The translations under genes were made by a program, and so were the position numbers. From Haloterrigena sp. H1 (GTDB lineage: Archaea > Halobacteriota > Halobacteria > Halobacteriales > Natrialbaceae): a stretch of DNA of 64,000 nucleotides. The notes under the pieces are model-generated. The model did not search any database. It was not told where the DNA came from and worked only from the letters and a program-made list of their open reading frames with translations. This document shows, piece by piece, positions 37,509-46,140 of the stretch. Every line of letters begins with the position of its first letter. Position 1 is the stretch's first letter. The DNA lies in contig NZ_SMZK01000002.1 of the NCBI RefSeq assembly GCF_005938085.1, forward strand, positions 310,001-374,000. Reading direction: 5' to 3'.

Positions 37509-38953
37509 GGTCGTGTCTCAAACTCGTCTAGAGTCGTAACTGACTCCTGTGGAAGCAGGGTCACCTCTGGTATCCAGCCCGAAGTGACCCATGCACGCCG
37601 AAATCAACGTGCGGTTCGCAGTTAGCATCGCCCAAGACAAAACGCTACCGCTCGCCACGCTCGCTGAATCTCTTACCGAGATTCAGCTTGAGGCCACTAT
37701 CCTCGAGGAGCTCGTCAGAAGCCTCGACGAGCGCCTCGTCGAGGCGTACTGTGGTGAGAAACACGCACGCGGAAACGGCGACTGCCGTTTCCAGCGCGCT
37801 GGAACCTCCACACGAACCGCGGTGACAACCGCAGGAGAACACGAATTCACCCTCCACCACGTCAAAGACACTGCTGCCACCGACGGCAACCCGACCTATT
37901 TCCGTCCGCTCGAGGATCTCATCGACTTCGACGGCCAGCGCATCTATCAAGAAGATATCTCGCTCCAAGCTGCCGAACTCGCTACTTCGCTCAGCTATCG
38001 TGATGCCGTCGCCCACGGCGACGGCTTCACTCCCATGCCCTCGATCACGACGGTCAACCGCCGAGTCCGTGAATACGGCAGCAAGCTCGGTGACTTCGTT
38101 CGTAATCGGCTTCCTGGGACGAATGCAGACACTGTCGTTCCTGACGGAACGAAGTGTCATAGCCAGCAGGATCACTGCACCTACCATGATGTCAACGTCA
38201 CCCTCGGGCAGACGGCCGAGGGTGACGACACAGAAACCACACTCTTAGACGTCAACGTCAACGAACCCTGGGATGAAACAGCAGAAGCCCTCGAAGAGAC
38301 TGAGGCGGTCACTGACGACGCCACGGTCGTCAGTGACGCCGAAAAGGCACTTGTCGATGCGTTCGAGAGTGGTGACCGATCTCACCAGCTCGATCTCGTT
38401 CACGTCGGTCGAACGCTCGGGTACAAGCTCTGGAAAGACGATGCGTTTCCGCTCTCCGAGCGGAAAGCGATCGTCTCTGGCGTTACGGATGATCTGTTCC
38501 ATCTGAAGAACTCTGTCGCACTCCATGCACCGAGGAATGAGCGTTTGGCGATCCGCGAGCGGATCGACCAAACGCTCGAGAATCTCGGGAAGGAAGCCTG
38601 GAGGTTAGAGCGTCAAGACTCCCCGAAAGCTACGGCGTACCTCCAGGAATGGGCAGAAGCAACCGTGACGTTCGCGGAACTCGCGCTTGATCAACAGCAG
38701 GTTCCGTGGACGTCAAACGTGGTCGAACGAGCCATGGGTGAAGTTTCGAAGCGGTGTAAGAATCAATGGATGCAGTGGTCAGAAGCAGGGTTAGAGTCGC
38801 TTCTCTGGTTGAATTTGGTGCAGTATGCCGATCCCGAGCAGTTCGCGGCGTTCGCCGACGAACTGCTCGAGCGATCAGCCAAAACAGCCATCACAATGGA
38901 GGTGTCAGTTGACGCTACCAGAGGCGAACTCTAGACGAGTTTGGGACGGGACC
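37509..38953 (+). mobile_element. ISH6-type insertion sequence with 8-bp target duplication
   Basis: 1445 bp. The left end GGTCGTGTCTCAAACTCGTC and the inverted right end GGTCCCGTCCCAAACTCGTC match at 22 of 25 positions (25-bp ends continuing TAGAG). Directly outside on both sides is AAAATATT (37501-37508 and 38954-38961). One full-length transposase is inside. Clean ends, an intact gene and a perfect duplication indicate a recent insertion. Confidence 0.93.
37591..38934 (+). CDS. ISH6 transposase
   Basis: 447 residues beginning MHAEINVRFAVSIAQDKTL. The zinc-like CGEKHARGNGDCRFQRAG segment near 52-70, VVPDGTKCHSQQ (first acidic residue near 190), DATVVSDAEKALVDAF and the C-terminal NVVERAMGEVSKRCKNQW, containing the conserved Glu, match the mutator-like transposases of the ISH6 group. 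No stop or frameshift interrupts it, so it should be functional. Confidence 0.92.
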   Translation: MHAEINVRFAVSIAQDKTLPLATLAESLTEIQLEATILEELVRSLDERLVEAYCGEKHARGNGDCRFQRAGTSTRTAVTTAGEHEFTLHHVKDTAATDGNPTYFRPLEDLIDFDGQRIYQEDISLQAAELATSLSYRDAVAHGDGFTPMPSITTVNRRVREYGSKLGDFVRNRLPGTNADTVVPDGTKCHSQQDHCTYHDVNVTLGQTAEGDDTETTLLDVNVNEPWDETAEALEETEAVTDDATVVSDAEKALVDAFESGDRSHQLDLVHVGRTLGYKLWKDDAFPLSERKAIVSGVTDDLFHLKNSVALHAPRNERLAIRERIDQTLENLGKEAWRLERQDSPKATAYLQEWAEATVTFAELALDQQQVPWTSNVVERAMGEVSKRCKNQWMQWSEAGLESLLWLNLVQYADPEQFAAFADELLERSAKTAITMEVSVDATRGEL

Positions 38954-39033
38954 AAAATATTGAGACAGCCCGACAAAGCGCCTGCACTTATCCCGACCGC
39001 GCCCGCAAGCGTTTGTCGCCGATTCCATGTCAT
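38954..39033 (-). pseudogene. PQQ-propeller lipoprotein, 5' signal-peptide fragment
   Basis: ATG 39033 starts 24 codons containing RRQTLAGAVG and the lipobox LSGC, a twin-arginine lipoprotein signal, followed by the target duplication. The frame rejoins the propeller at 37500. It is the other half of the gene split by ISH6. Confidence 0.85.
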
Positions 39034-39066
39034 ATGAACTTATCAATAGACGAACCTCTTAATTAC

Positions 39067-39080
39067 TGTCATATATGACA
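39067..39080. promoter_or_regulatory. 14-bp perfect palindrome TGTCATATATGACA
   Basis: The palindrome lies 34 bases upstream of the lipoprotein ATG at 39033 and includes an ATATAT core that could be the TATA box. A repressor binding here would block TBP. A partial copy, CATGTCATATGA, overlaps the start codon. Confidence 0.45.
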
Positions 39081-39258
39081 TAGGAAATCATGCCTGACGA
39101 GTGAGAGTTGGTGCGACGCTCCATCATCCGACACTGTCTGTTGATTCTCATCTTCGACGGCATCTGCGTCGCTCACGAGCGAGAACTCGACCGCTTCGAG
39201 AACGAGTCGGAACCCCTTTCAGGGTTGTCCGCCGGGGGAGGGGACCAATTTACCCCTC

Positions 39259-39510
39259 TTACTGGTACACAAGGGCATACAAAACGAAGCCGAGTCCTGC
39301 GACGGTCACAAGCCCGCGTATGAGTAGCACCGGCCCAATTCCAGCGTCCAACCTGCTGACGACGGCAACCGTAATGAAGACACCGGTAGTCAAGAGAAAG
39401 ATGCCGATTGCAAGTGAGCGCATTTTTGATGCATCGTTGCGCCAGTACCCACGGTAGGCGAGGGCAGCAACCAAGAAGCCGACGAGCGCGGTCAGTGCCC
39501 GCGACCCCAC
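39259..39510 (-). CDS. Small membrane protein (DUF7521-like)
   Basis: 83 residues, three hydrophobic segments; GFLVAALAYRGYWRNDASKMRSL fits the pattern of a haloarchaeal family usually encoded beside an ArsR-like regulator. A TAG stop lies four codons before the GTG start at 39510, so a few N-terminal residues may be lost. No regulator is adjacent. (Motif positions about 10-32.). Confidence 0.6.
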   Translation of the reverse strand: MGSRALTALVGFLVAALAYRGYWRNDASKMRSLAIGIFLLTTGVFITVAVVSRLDAGIGPVLLIRGLVTVAGLGFVLYALVYQ

Positions 39511-39672
39511 GCAATTTCGCTAGGTGTCACCACTGTCAGAACCGACAACTCGGCGGGCGTCATGAATCTCCTCCGAAGATGGTCCGCAGGATGATTCCCA
39601 GACCAGACAGTTCATAGCCACTCACGAGGATCGAACGACCAACAACCCCAACGCTCCGCGACGACCGAGACG

Positions 39673-40002
39673 TTGAAGACGGATCTTGAGGACGCCGAGA
39701 TTGAGCTAGCAGAGGATTCGGGTGCTGTGGGTGGTGTGACCGGTGTACTCATCAATGTCTGTCATCAGGCAGATGTTCCAGCAGCATTGCTTCTTGTCCA
39801 CGCAGACCCGCGTCTCCCGGATCCGGCTACGGCACAGTCCGTGATCGAAACGGCGCTTGAACCGCTCGTCAAGTTTGATATTGATACTACCGAACTTCGC
39901 GAGCAGGCAGAGGAGATTCAGCGCCAGAAACGGCGAGTCGAACAACAGCTACAACAGACGCAGGAGCAACAGGAAGAACCCGTCCGAGGAATGTTCCGGT
40001 AG
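39673..40002 (+). pseudogene. PAC2/proteasome-assembly-chaperone-like protein, C-terminal half
   Basis: 109 codons read GVLINVCHQADVPAALLLVH, PDPATAQSVIETALEPLV, then a coiled coil EIQRQKRRVEQQLQQTQEQQ. This is the C-terminal end of the archaeal PAC2 family (usually about 240 residues). The N-terminal half is missing: no ATG exists, only a TTG at 39673, and upstream codons are unrelated. It is probably non-functional. Confidence 0.65.
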
Positions 40003-40070
40003 TAGGGAAATCACGCGATTCGGATCGACGCGCACGAAGGATTATTGCTGTCTCACCCGAATACGCGGCT

Positions 40071-41474
40071 GTGACAGGATCTGGGTCTGGCTTTCACTCG
40101 CTGACCACCGAAGTCCATGACCACCACCCAACGGTAGAGGGCTCCATCCCCGACTGGCTCTCCGGGACGCTGATTCGTAACGGTCCCGCCCGCTTCGAGG
40201 TCGGTGATCGCCGCGTCAACCACTGGTTCGACGGCCTAGCGATGCTTCGCCGCTACGCCTTCGACGACGGTGCGCTCCGCTACTCGAACCGGTTCCTCCG
40301 CACCGATGCCTACGCGGAGGCGATGGACGGTCGGCTGACCGGTCAATTCGGCACTGACACGCGTGGCTGGCGTCGTCTTCTCGAGACCATAACCTCTCTG
40401 GGAGTCCCCGAGCCGACCGACAATGCGAACGTTCATGTCGCCCGCATCGACGGCGAATACGTCGCACTCACCGAGGCCCCACGCCGGGTCACCTTCGATC
40501 CCGAGACACTCGAGACACGCGGACGCTTTCGATTCCACGACGACCTGCCCGAACACATCACGACCGCGCATTTGGTCGACGACCCTCACCGGGACGAATT
40601 GGTCGGCTTCGCCACGCAGTTCGGACGGACACCACAGTACCACCTCTATCGTCTCCCTGCTGGGAGTCGCACGCGAGAGGGTATCGCCTCCATTGACGCG
40701 AACGGGCCGGCGTACATCCACGACTGCAGCGTCACCGCCAACCACGTCATCATCGTGGAGTCACCGCTCGTCCTGTCGGTGTTTCAGGCACTGAATCCGC
40801 TTACTGAGGGTGCGATCGACATGCTCGACTGGCAGCCAGAGCGCGACACGCGCGTACTCGTGATCGATCGGAATACCGGCGACGTTGTGGCTGATCCGAC
40901 GTTCGAGCCGGTTTTCACCTTCCACCATGTCAACGCCTACGTCGACGGCGGGACGATCGTCCTTGACCTCGTGGAGTTCCCGAATGGCGACATCGTCGAC
41001 ACCATGTCACTGTCTGAACTTGACAGCGGCGGCTTCCCAGCCGTGCCCGATGCCCACCTGATGCGGTACCGCATCAACCCCAACTCGAACACGGTCAGCC
41101 GAACGCGACTCTACGATGGCGCGATGGAGATGCCACGCGTCGCCCGCTCAGTCGTCGGCCGACGCCACCGCTATGCGTACGGGCAAGTGACCGACCGCAC
41201 AGGGGCAAACGGGCTTGTCAAAGTGGATTGTAAGACAGGCACCGCCAGGGAGTGGTGGGAGCAGTCGGTTTACATTGAGGAACCAATTCCCATCCAACAT
41301 CCTACTGCCGACAACGAGGACGAAGGAGTCGTGCTCGCGACGGCGCTGAACTCCAAACGTGAGCGGACGGAACTCCTGATCTTTGACGCACCGACGCTAG
41401 ATGTTCAGGCACGGGCCGTTCTCCCACACGCGGAACCCTTCGGTTTCCACGGCCGTTTCTTCCAGCACATGTAG
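40071..41474 (+). CDS. Carotenoid cleavage oxygenase (RPE65/CCD family)
   Basis: 467 residues, a seven-bladed propeller with four iron-binding histidines visible in their usual contexts: ITTAHLVDDPH (His ~163), AYIHDCSVT (~213), FTFHHVNAYVD (~286) and GFHGRF at the C-terminus. The start GTG 40071 precedes HHPTVEGSIPDWLSGTL (residues 17-33), the canonical opening. It would split a carotenoid double bond with O2 and give an apocarotenal. Haloarchaea make retinal with Brp/Blh instead, so the product here is uncertain. Confidence 0.92.
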   Translation: MTGSGSGFHSLTTEVHDHHPTVEGSIPDWLSGTLIRNGPARFEVGDRRVNHWFDGLAMLRRYAFDDGALRYSNRFLRTDAYAEAMDGRLTGQFGTDTRGWRRLLETITSLGVPEPTDNANVHVARIDGEYVALTEAPRRVTFDPETLETRGRFRFHDDLPEHITTAHLVDDPHRDELVGFATQFGRTPQYHLYRLPAGSRTREGIASIDANGPAYIHDCSVTANHVIIVESPLVLSVFQALNPLTEGAIDMLDWQPERDTRVLVIDRNTGDVVADPTFEPVFTFHHVNAYVDGGTIVLDLVEFPNGDIVDTMSLSELDSGGFPAVPDAHLMRYRINPNSNTVSRTRLYDGAMEMPRVARSVVGRRHRYAYGQVTDRTGANGLVKVDCKTGTAREWWEQSVYIEEPIPIQHPTADNEDEGVVLATALNSKRERTELLIFDAPTLDVQARAVLPHAEPFGFHGRFFQHM

Positions 41475-41503
41475 CTCAATAGTATACACGAGTGATGAGC
41501 CGA

Positions 41504-42537
41504 TCAGTATTGATGTTTGAAATTGAGTTCGTCGTGTTTGTACGAATACGATTTAATACCAGCCTCGTCACAGCGCGAGCTAAGATCTGCTGGTGGAATG
41601 TCTATCTGCTCACCGAATTCCTGCTCGAGATGTTTGTGGAACGAAACGGTGATATCTCGGTCCTCGTCGTCTGTGACCTCGAGAACAACTGCTAGGTCCG
41701 GATCGTCATAATCTGATTTGATGACGTAGTCGCCCGGCGTGAAGGGGTTTTCCGCGTACTCGAGATTCGTGTGTTTGTACGTGTAGAGTTTGATCTCCTG
41801 GTCGTCACAGTAGGAAGCGAGCTTCGTTGGATGGATTTCGCGCCAGTTCCCGGGACCGTCATTGAGCATATTTGGGAACGTGATGCTGACGGCTTCACCA
41901 TCCAGTGTCTGCCCGTACAGATTGACGTCTTGTTCCGGTGGGAGTACCTCGACGACTACCGCAACTGCTACATCGCTATCTTCCGCTTTGACTACCCGGT
42001 CGCCAGGATTGAACGGGTTCTGTGGCTTCTGGTTCATGTGTGCCGTGTTTAGCCCCAGTTCCTGCAACTCGTTTATCGGTCTAGCAGCGAGGTGGGCGAG
42101 TGTCTCTGGTTTTTCACCAAAATACGCATCCTGCGTCTTGACTTTCGACTCGAGCGTGTCAGTTCGCTCCCAACCGAGGAGAATGAGCGTATCTTCGTTG
42201 TCACGGTGCCAGACCATCACGATAATATCGTCGTCTGGGTCGTTCTCGAGGAGATTTGCCGGCCGAAACGCAGAGACATCTCTCGAGGTTTTCACATTGA
42301 TCTCGTATCCGAAAACCTCGAAGTCGTGCCCAGAGAAACTCTCGGAGTTACACCGACGGATCGCCTCCTCTTTTTCCACTCCCACATCTCGACAGGGAGG
42401 TATTCTCGGCAGAATTGTTCAAATGCGAGTTCACCAAGATTCCCGATTCGTTTGACGTCCAAATTATCCGCACCCTGAATGGCTGCTTGGTGATGGGCGC
42501 GCTCTCTATCGATTTCGTCTAGTGTATAGACATACAT
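41504..42537 (-). pseudogene. Frameshifted PD-(D/E)XK nuclease-like protein, unknown family
   Basis: Two frames form one protein. The first (from about 42537) reads MYVYTLDEIDRERAHH then GNLGELAFEQFCREYL and EMWEWKK; the second continues EEAIRRCNSESFSGHDFEVF, GYEINVKTS and on to 41504, about 345 residues. A one-base loss in a run of five A near 42378 explains the break. The pattern E(LAFEQF)-D(FEV)-xVKTS resembles a PD-(D/E)XK nuclease core, with Asn where D/E is usual (NVK). Two repeats of the type NPFxPGDxVxK(x)n follow. A sequencing error or slippage at the A run is possible. Confidence 0.6.
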
Positions 42538-42790
42538 TATACCCATATTATTCACCATAGATTGATTAGAATCAACATAGTTGCCAATATTTATTTCATC
42601 CGAACTACATACATTCCAGGTAAAAAGTCAGAAATATAGTAATTTCGAGGTGCTCGAGGCCGTGATCGGGGTAATCCTGTCCGACTCTACCGGAGTTCTC
42701 GGACTCCGCGCTCGTGGTAAGTAGAGATGCGAACTTTTCGGAGGACAACTGATCAGAAGATATTTACTTACATTTCGGCCACAACATCTC

Positions 42791-43360
42791 ATGAACCGGC
42801 GACGGTATCTCGCTACAAGCGGATTGATGACTATACCCTTAGCTGGGTGTACCACGGTAGGGAGTGAGATACGACTCACCGCCGATCACGTGATCGAGGA
42901 CGATGGCAGTGTCGTACTGCCGTTTAGCGAGAACGGTGAAGATGTATTGAAAATTCAGTTCCAAAAACAGTTCCCCGATGACGAGAAACGCGAGTACTAT
43001 CCTTTCTTTGTGGCTTCGTGGCAGCCAGATGGCATTCGACTCGACTCACTCCGTCTCAAATTCCGCTCTCCGCCATACACTGCTGGCTTCTCACCAGCCG
43101 GAATCTCCCTTCGGGAAGGCGCCCACGCATACAAAGCGACACTCTCTCAGGACGGCGACGATCCATCGACGACCATCTTAGACATGCCCAACACTACTGG
43201 TATCGGCCGTGGAAGCGTGAAGGCAGATCTTCTTCTTGCTGGAGATCACGAACAGGATCCTCAAGAACTGTGGATTGGAACCGAGGCCACACTTTCGAAC
43301 AACGGTTTTTGGAGAACTGAGTATAGTGCGACTGGAGACTTTACTGCCGAGTTTCCCTGA
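42791..43360 (+). CDS. Tat-type lipoprotein, unknown function
   Basis: 189 residues starting MNRRRYLATSGLMTIPLAGC: a short twin-arginine-like signal with lipobox LAGC at residue 20. The mature part is a beta-rich domain with no motif I recognise. It should be anchored on the outer face of the membrane. Stands alone. Confidence 0.75.
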   Translation: MNRRRYLATSGLMTIPLAGCTTVGSEIRLTADHVIEDDGSVVLPFSENGEDVLKIQFQKQFPDDEKREYYPFFVASWQPDGIRLDSLRLKFRSPPYTAGFSPAGISLREGAHAYKATLSQDGDDPSTTILDMPNTTGIGRGSVKADLLLAGDHEQDPQELWIGTEATLSNNGFWRTEYSATGDFTAEFP

Positions 43361-43630
43361 GGTGCTGTGGAGATGGCATGTTTGCTACTGTATATCAAAC
43401 CAAACTTTCTGACTGGATGATAAATACACACCCTGTATTGAACGCTACTTCACAGCCGTTTGTCCTGCTCTGTAGCAATTCTCGGACACACTAACGCCGA
43501 TTCGGACGTTGGCGGGCGTTCGACGCAGTGAGTCTGGGACTAGCCTCGGCGGAATCTGTGTCGGGGGCTTACTGCTGTAGTCCTTATATTCCCCGATAGA
43601 ATCACGAGGTGTGAGAACGTACCGAAATCT

Positions 43631-43972
43631 ATGGCTGAAGAAATTCCGGTGCAGGTCATCACCGGAAGCGAGAAAACTACTATTCAGGTCGAACCCGGTG
43701 CAAACCTCCGAGATTCGTTGCTCGACCACGACTTGCCGGTATATGGTACGCTTTCACAGTATGCAAACTGCGGTGGGCGGGGTTTGTGTTCGACCTGTAC
43801 CGTCGAGGTCGATCCCGCGCCAGATCCAACCCACTGGCACGACGCCGCAGCAGTTCGGTTCGGATATCCGCGACTCTCTTGTTGCATCACGGTTGAGCAG
43901 CCGATGACGGTCAGGCTCTTGGACAAGCACGTCTGGGGCCAAGTCTTGCCGCGCCAGATGCCTCCGGACTAA
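43631..43972 (+). CDS. 2Fe-2S ferredoxin
   Basis: 113 residues with the plant-type motif ANCGGRGLCSTCTV (Cys-x5-Cys-x2-Cys, about residues 47-55) and the fourth Cys in PRLSCCITVEQP near 88. Small soluble electron carrier; a second family member is encoded at 52359. Its 3' end overlaps the convergent decayed PIN gene by about 60 bases. Confidence 0.88.
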   Translation: MAEEIPVQVITGSEKTTIQVEPGANLRDSLLDHDLPVYGTLSQYANCGGRGLCSTCTVEVDPAPDPTHWHDAAAVRFGYPRLSCCITVEQPMTVRLLDKHVWGQVLPRQMPPD

Positions 43973-44432
43973 CCCTGATCGTGGTTCCTGGACTGACCAC
44001 CCGCTGCTGAAAGTACAAAGGCAAGTGGGTAGTTTCCCCGTCACGAAGATTTGTCGCTCGCATTTTCGACTCGAGGGAATCCGTCTGAAAACCAGAATCT
44101 GCAACGACGAAATGATCGCCGGCCGAACGAGCAGTCGCCGCGATCATGAGATCCCGAACGGCCATCCGTTCGCCGTTAGAAAGTAATTCATTTTGCAGCC
44201 GAGCTGCCTCGAGCGCGATATCCTCGTTGAACTCGAGTGAACGGACACCGCTGAAGTGCTGCCGTTCTGCGTTCACATCGGTCTCCCCATGTCCGAGTGT
44301 GCCTGCGAGAACCTCGTAGACACAGATTGATGACGTGAGATAGGGATTGCCTCGAGATTCGACGAACTTAACGGTATCGTCAACTCCCTCAAGCATATCG
44401 ATAAAAGTGAAAGCTAGTGTTTAGAATATTGG
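43911..44432 (-). pseudogene. Decayed VapC-type PIN toxin
   Basis: Most of a PIN domain is readable: YLTSSICVYEVLAGTLG (Glu), MAVRDLMIAATARS (Asp) and DHFVVADSGFQ (Asp). The first catalytic motif is broken: upstream bases encode NILNTSF, with Asn for the invariant Asp, in another frame than the FIDMLEGV that follows. The C-terminus also runs on past the usual end into the ferredoxin gene. No antitoxin gene is adjacent. Confidence 0.7.
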
Positions 44433-44476
44433 TCGTTTCTTCTCCCGAAACAGCACGGAAGATTGTAATCGCTAGT

Positions 44477-45322
44477 TCACCTGCTTCCAACCGCTTCGAG
44501 CACAGCATCCCCAGTCTCTGTCGTCGCATAGTATGTACGGTCCATCGTCAATCGGGCTTCGCCATCGACCGGCTCATCATTGCACTGCATGACGAGTCCT
44601 ACGCGCCGAAGTGCCCGGTAGAGGTGTCTGACGTACTCGAACTCCATCTCCCATTCTGCAGCAGTCGTACGAGGAGAGTCCGGACCGGTACGGGAAAGCC
44701 GCTGGACAATCGCTTTTCCATCCGGGAGATGTCGTAAGGCGTTCACTTTCCCTTCGCGCTTAGAGAGAAATCGGAGAAGGTGATCCCCGTCCCGTGACAG
44801 ACGGTAGTAGGTGTGATGCTGACGGACCTCGTCAGCCATCTTCGCCTTGACTCGACGTTGCTTGACAGTTCCAGATTCAATACGTTCAAGCAACCCTGAC
44901 TGTTCCATCTCCTTACACAGTGTCCTAATTTGGCTCCGCTCCGCATCAAGGTGTCCAGCAATCGATTTTGGGTAATTCCCTTCGACAGCATCAAGGTGGT
45001 AGCAGATAAGATACGCGACCGGATCTGCCGGGAGTGGATCCAGTTGATCGGCGATTTGCTGTCGCCGCTCTTGCTCAGCTTCAAGTTCGGCGACTTGGTC
45101 ATACCGTGCTTGAGCATTCCGCGCTGGATTCGCGTGGAGATCAAGCGTGACATCGATCTCCTCGCCATTCGGCGTTTCGAGTGTAGTCTCAATTTCTTCC
45201 GTCTCCCAGTGTTCACCAGCCTCGTTACGTGCCCGTTCCAACGTCTGCTCGACCTCTTGGTAGCGAGTCATAATCGTGTCTGCTTCCAGTTTAAGCCGCT
45301 CAATCTCTGACTGGGAGACCAT
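44477..45322 (-). CDS. Coiled-coil winged-helix protein (DUF2250-like)
   Basis: 281 residues. Residues 1-95 are a helical coiled coil (IERLKLEADTIMTRYQEVEQ). Residues 100-160 are a winged helix (GNYPKSIAGHLDAERSQIRT then MEQSGLLERIESGTVK). A second winged-helix-like part ends near residue 275. Probably a DNA-binding regulator; target unknown. Confidence 0.75.
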   Translation of the reverse strand: MVSQSEIERLKLEADTIMTRYQEVEQTLERARNEAGEHWETEEIETTLETPNGEEIDVTLDLHANPARNAQARYDQVAELEAEQERRQQIADQLDPLPADPVAYLICYHLDAVEGNYPKSIAGHLDAERSQIRTLCKEMEQSGLLERIESGTVKQRRVKAKMADEVRQHHTYYRLSRDGDHLLRFLSKREGKVNALRHLPDGKAIVQRLSRTGPDSPRTTAAEWEMEFEYVRHLYRALRRVGLVMQCNDEPVDGEARLTMDRTYYATTETGDAVLEAVGSR

Positions 45323-45485
45323 CGTTACTCATCTAATCACTACAGCTCCGGTTGTTTGAACCCACCTGTTTGGCGAATCAAGTAATACACTCCTGACGAT
45401 CACCTAACGTATAGAGAAACGTGCGGGCGTCCTCAGAACCGTCGGTTCTGATGGGCTGCACAAGAGTTTGCTCTTGTGAACGCTG

Positions 45486-45556
45486 TATCCCCCCTACTTG
45501 CTCATCGCTTGCTCGGTTCGCTCCCTGACGACGGGGGCTTGGCGCCCCCTCTCTTT
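45486..45556 (-). mobile_element. Diverged solo right-end-like hairpin
   Basis: TCCCCCCTACTTGCTCATCG at 45488 pairs with ACGACGGGGGCTTGGCGCCC near 45530. It has the same overall plan as the copies at 3101, 8681, 31181 and 59281 but is more diverged. The surrounding gap 45323-45668 holds no gene. Confidence 0.45.
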
Positions 45557-45668
45557 CAGATAGCTGACAGCGTTTTAATAAGTCTCTAGGTGTCATACAA
45601 CACCTCACAGCGTGGTTGATTTCAGAACTGTTGTAAGTAAATCTACAACTCAGTAAGTGTGCTCAGGA

Positions 45669-45887
45669 CTATTTCCACCGGCTTGGTAGACGGCGGTAGA
45701 GTAGGAGGTATCCTCCCCAAAACAGCCCGAAAGCAACTATGAATGCGGCTGCAGCGAGTTCTGTCTCACTCAACCCAAACGCCTGCTGAAGAATTGTTAG
45801 TGTCCCAATAATGACGAGACCGTAGACAGCAAAATACAGATTCTGCGGCCAAGACATGGCCGTTTCGTGAAAATTAAAACCCGACAT
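45669..45887 (-). CDS. Two-helix membrane protein, unknown function
   Basis: 72 residues with hydrophobic segments at about 17-34 (LYFAVYGLVIIGTLTIL) and 44-62 (LAAAAFIVAFGLFWGGYLLL) and a basic C-terminus. No family recognised. The 250 bases beyond it contain no clear gene. Confidence 0.5.
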   Translation of the reverse strand: MSGFNFHETAMSWPQNLYFAVYGLVIIGTLTILQQAFGLSETELAAAAFIVAFGLFWGGYLLLYRRLPSRWK

Positions 45888-46140
45888 GTGAGACCAGTAT
45901 CAGACCGCGATAAATAAGTATGGTGCCACTGTCATCCGGAATTTGGTCCTGATTTCATGTCCTCTGTGGACGACCACTGCATCACCTGGATGGGCTCTAC
46001 CGGCAATCACAGCAGTCGGAGCTCGGTTGTCGCGCTCGCGTTCAAACCAATTCCGCTCGGTGATCTTACTGAAGCGGATAGAAGAGGCGGAAGATGAGTA
46101 TGAGAACCGTTGTATGACACTCTCAGGGCCAACAATTTGG

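Noticed and set aside
42370..42385. Programmed frameshifting as the preferred explanation for the nuclease-like gene
   Set aside because: An A-run is present but there is no typical slippery heptamer with a following stimulatory structure that I could identify; mutation or sequencing error is simpler.
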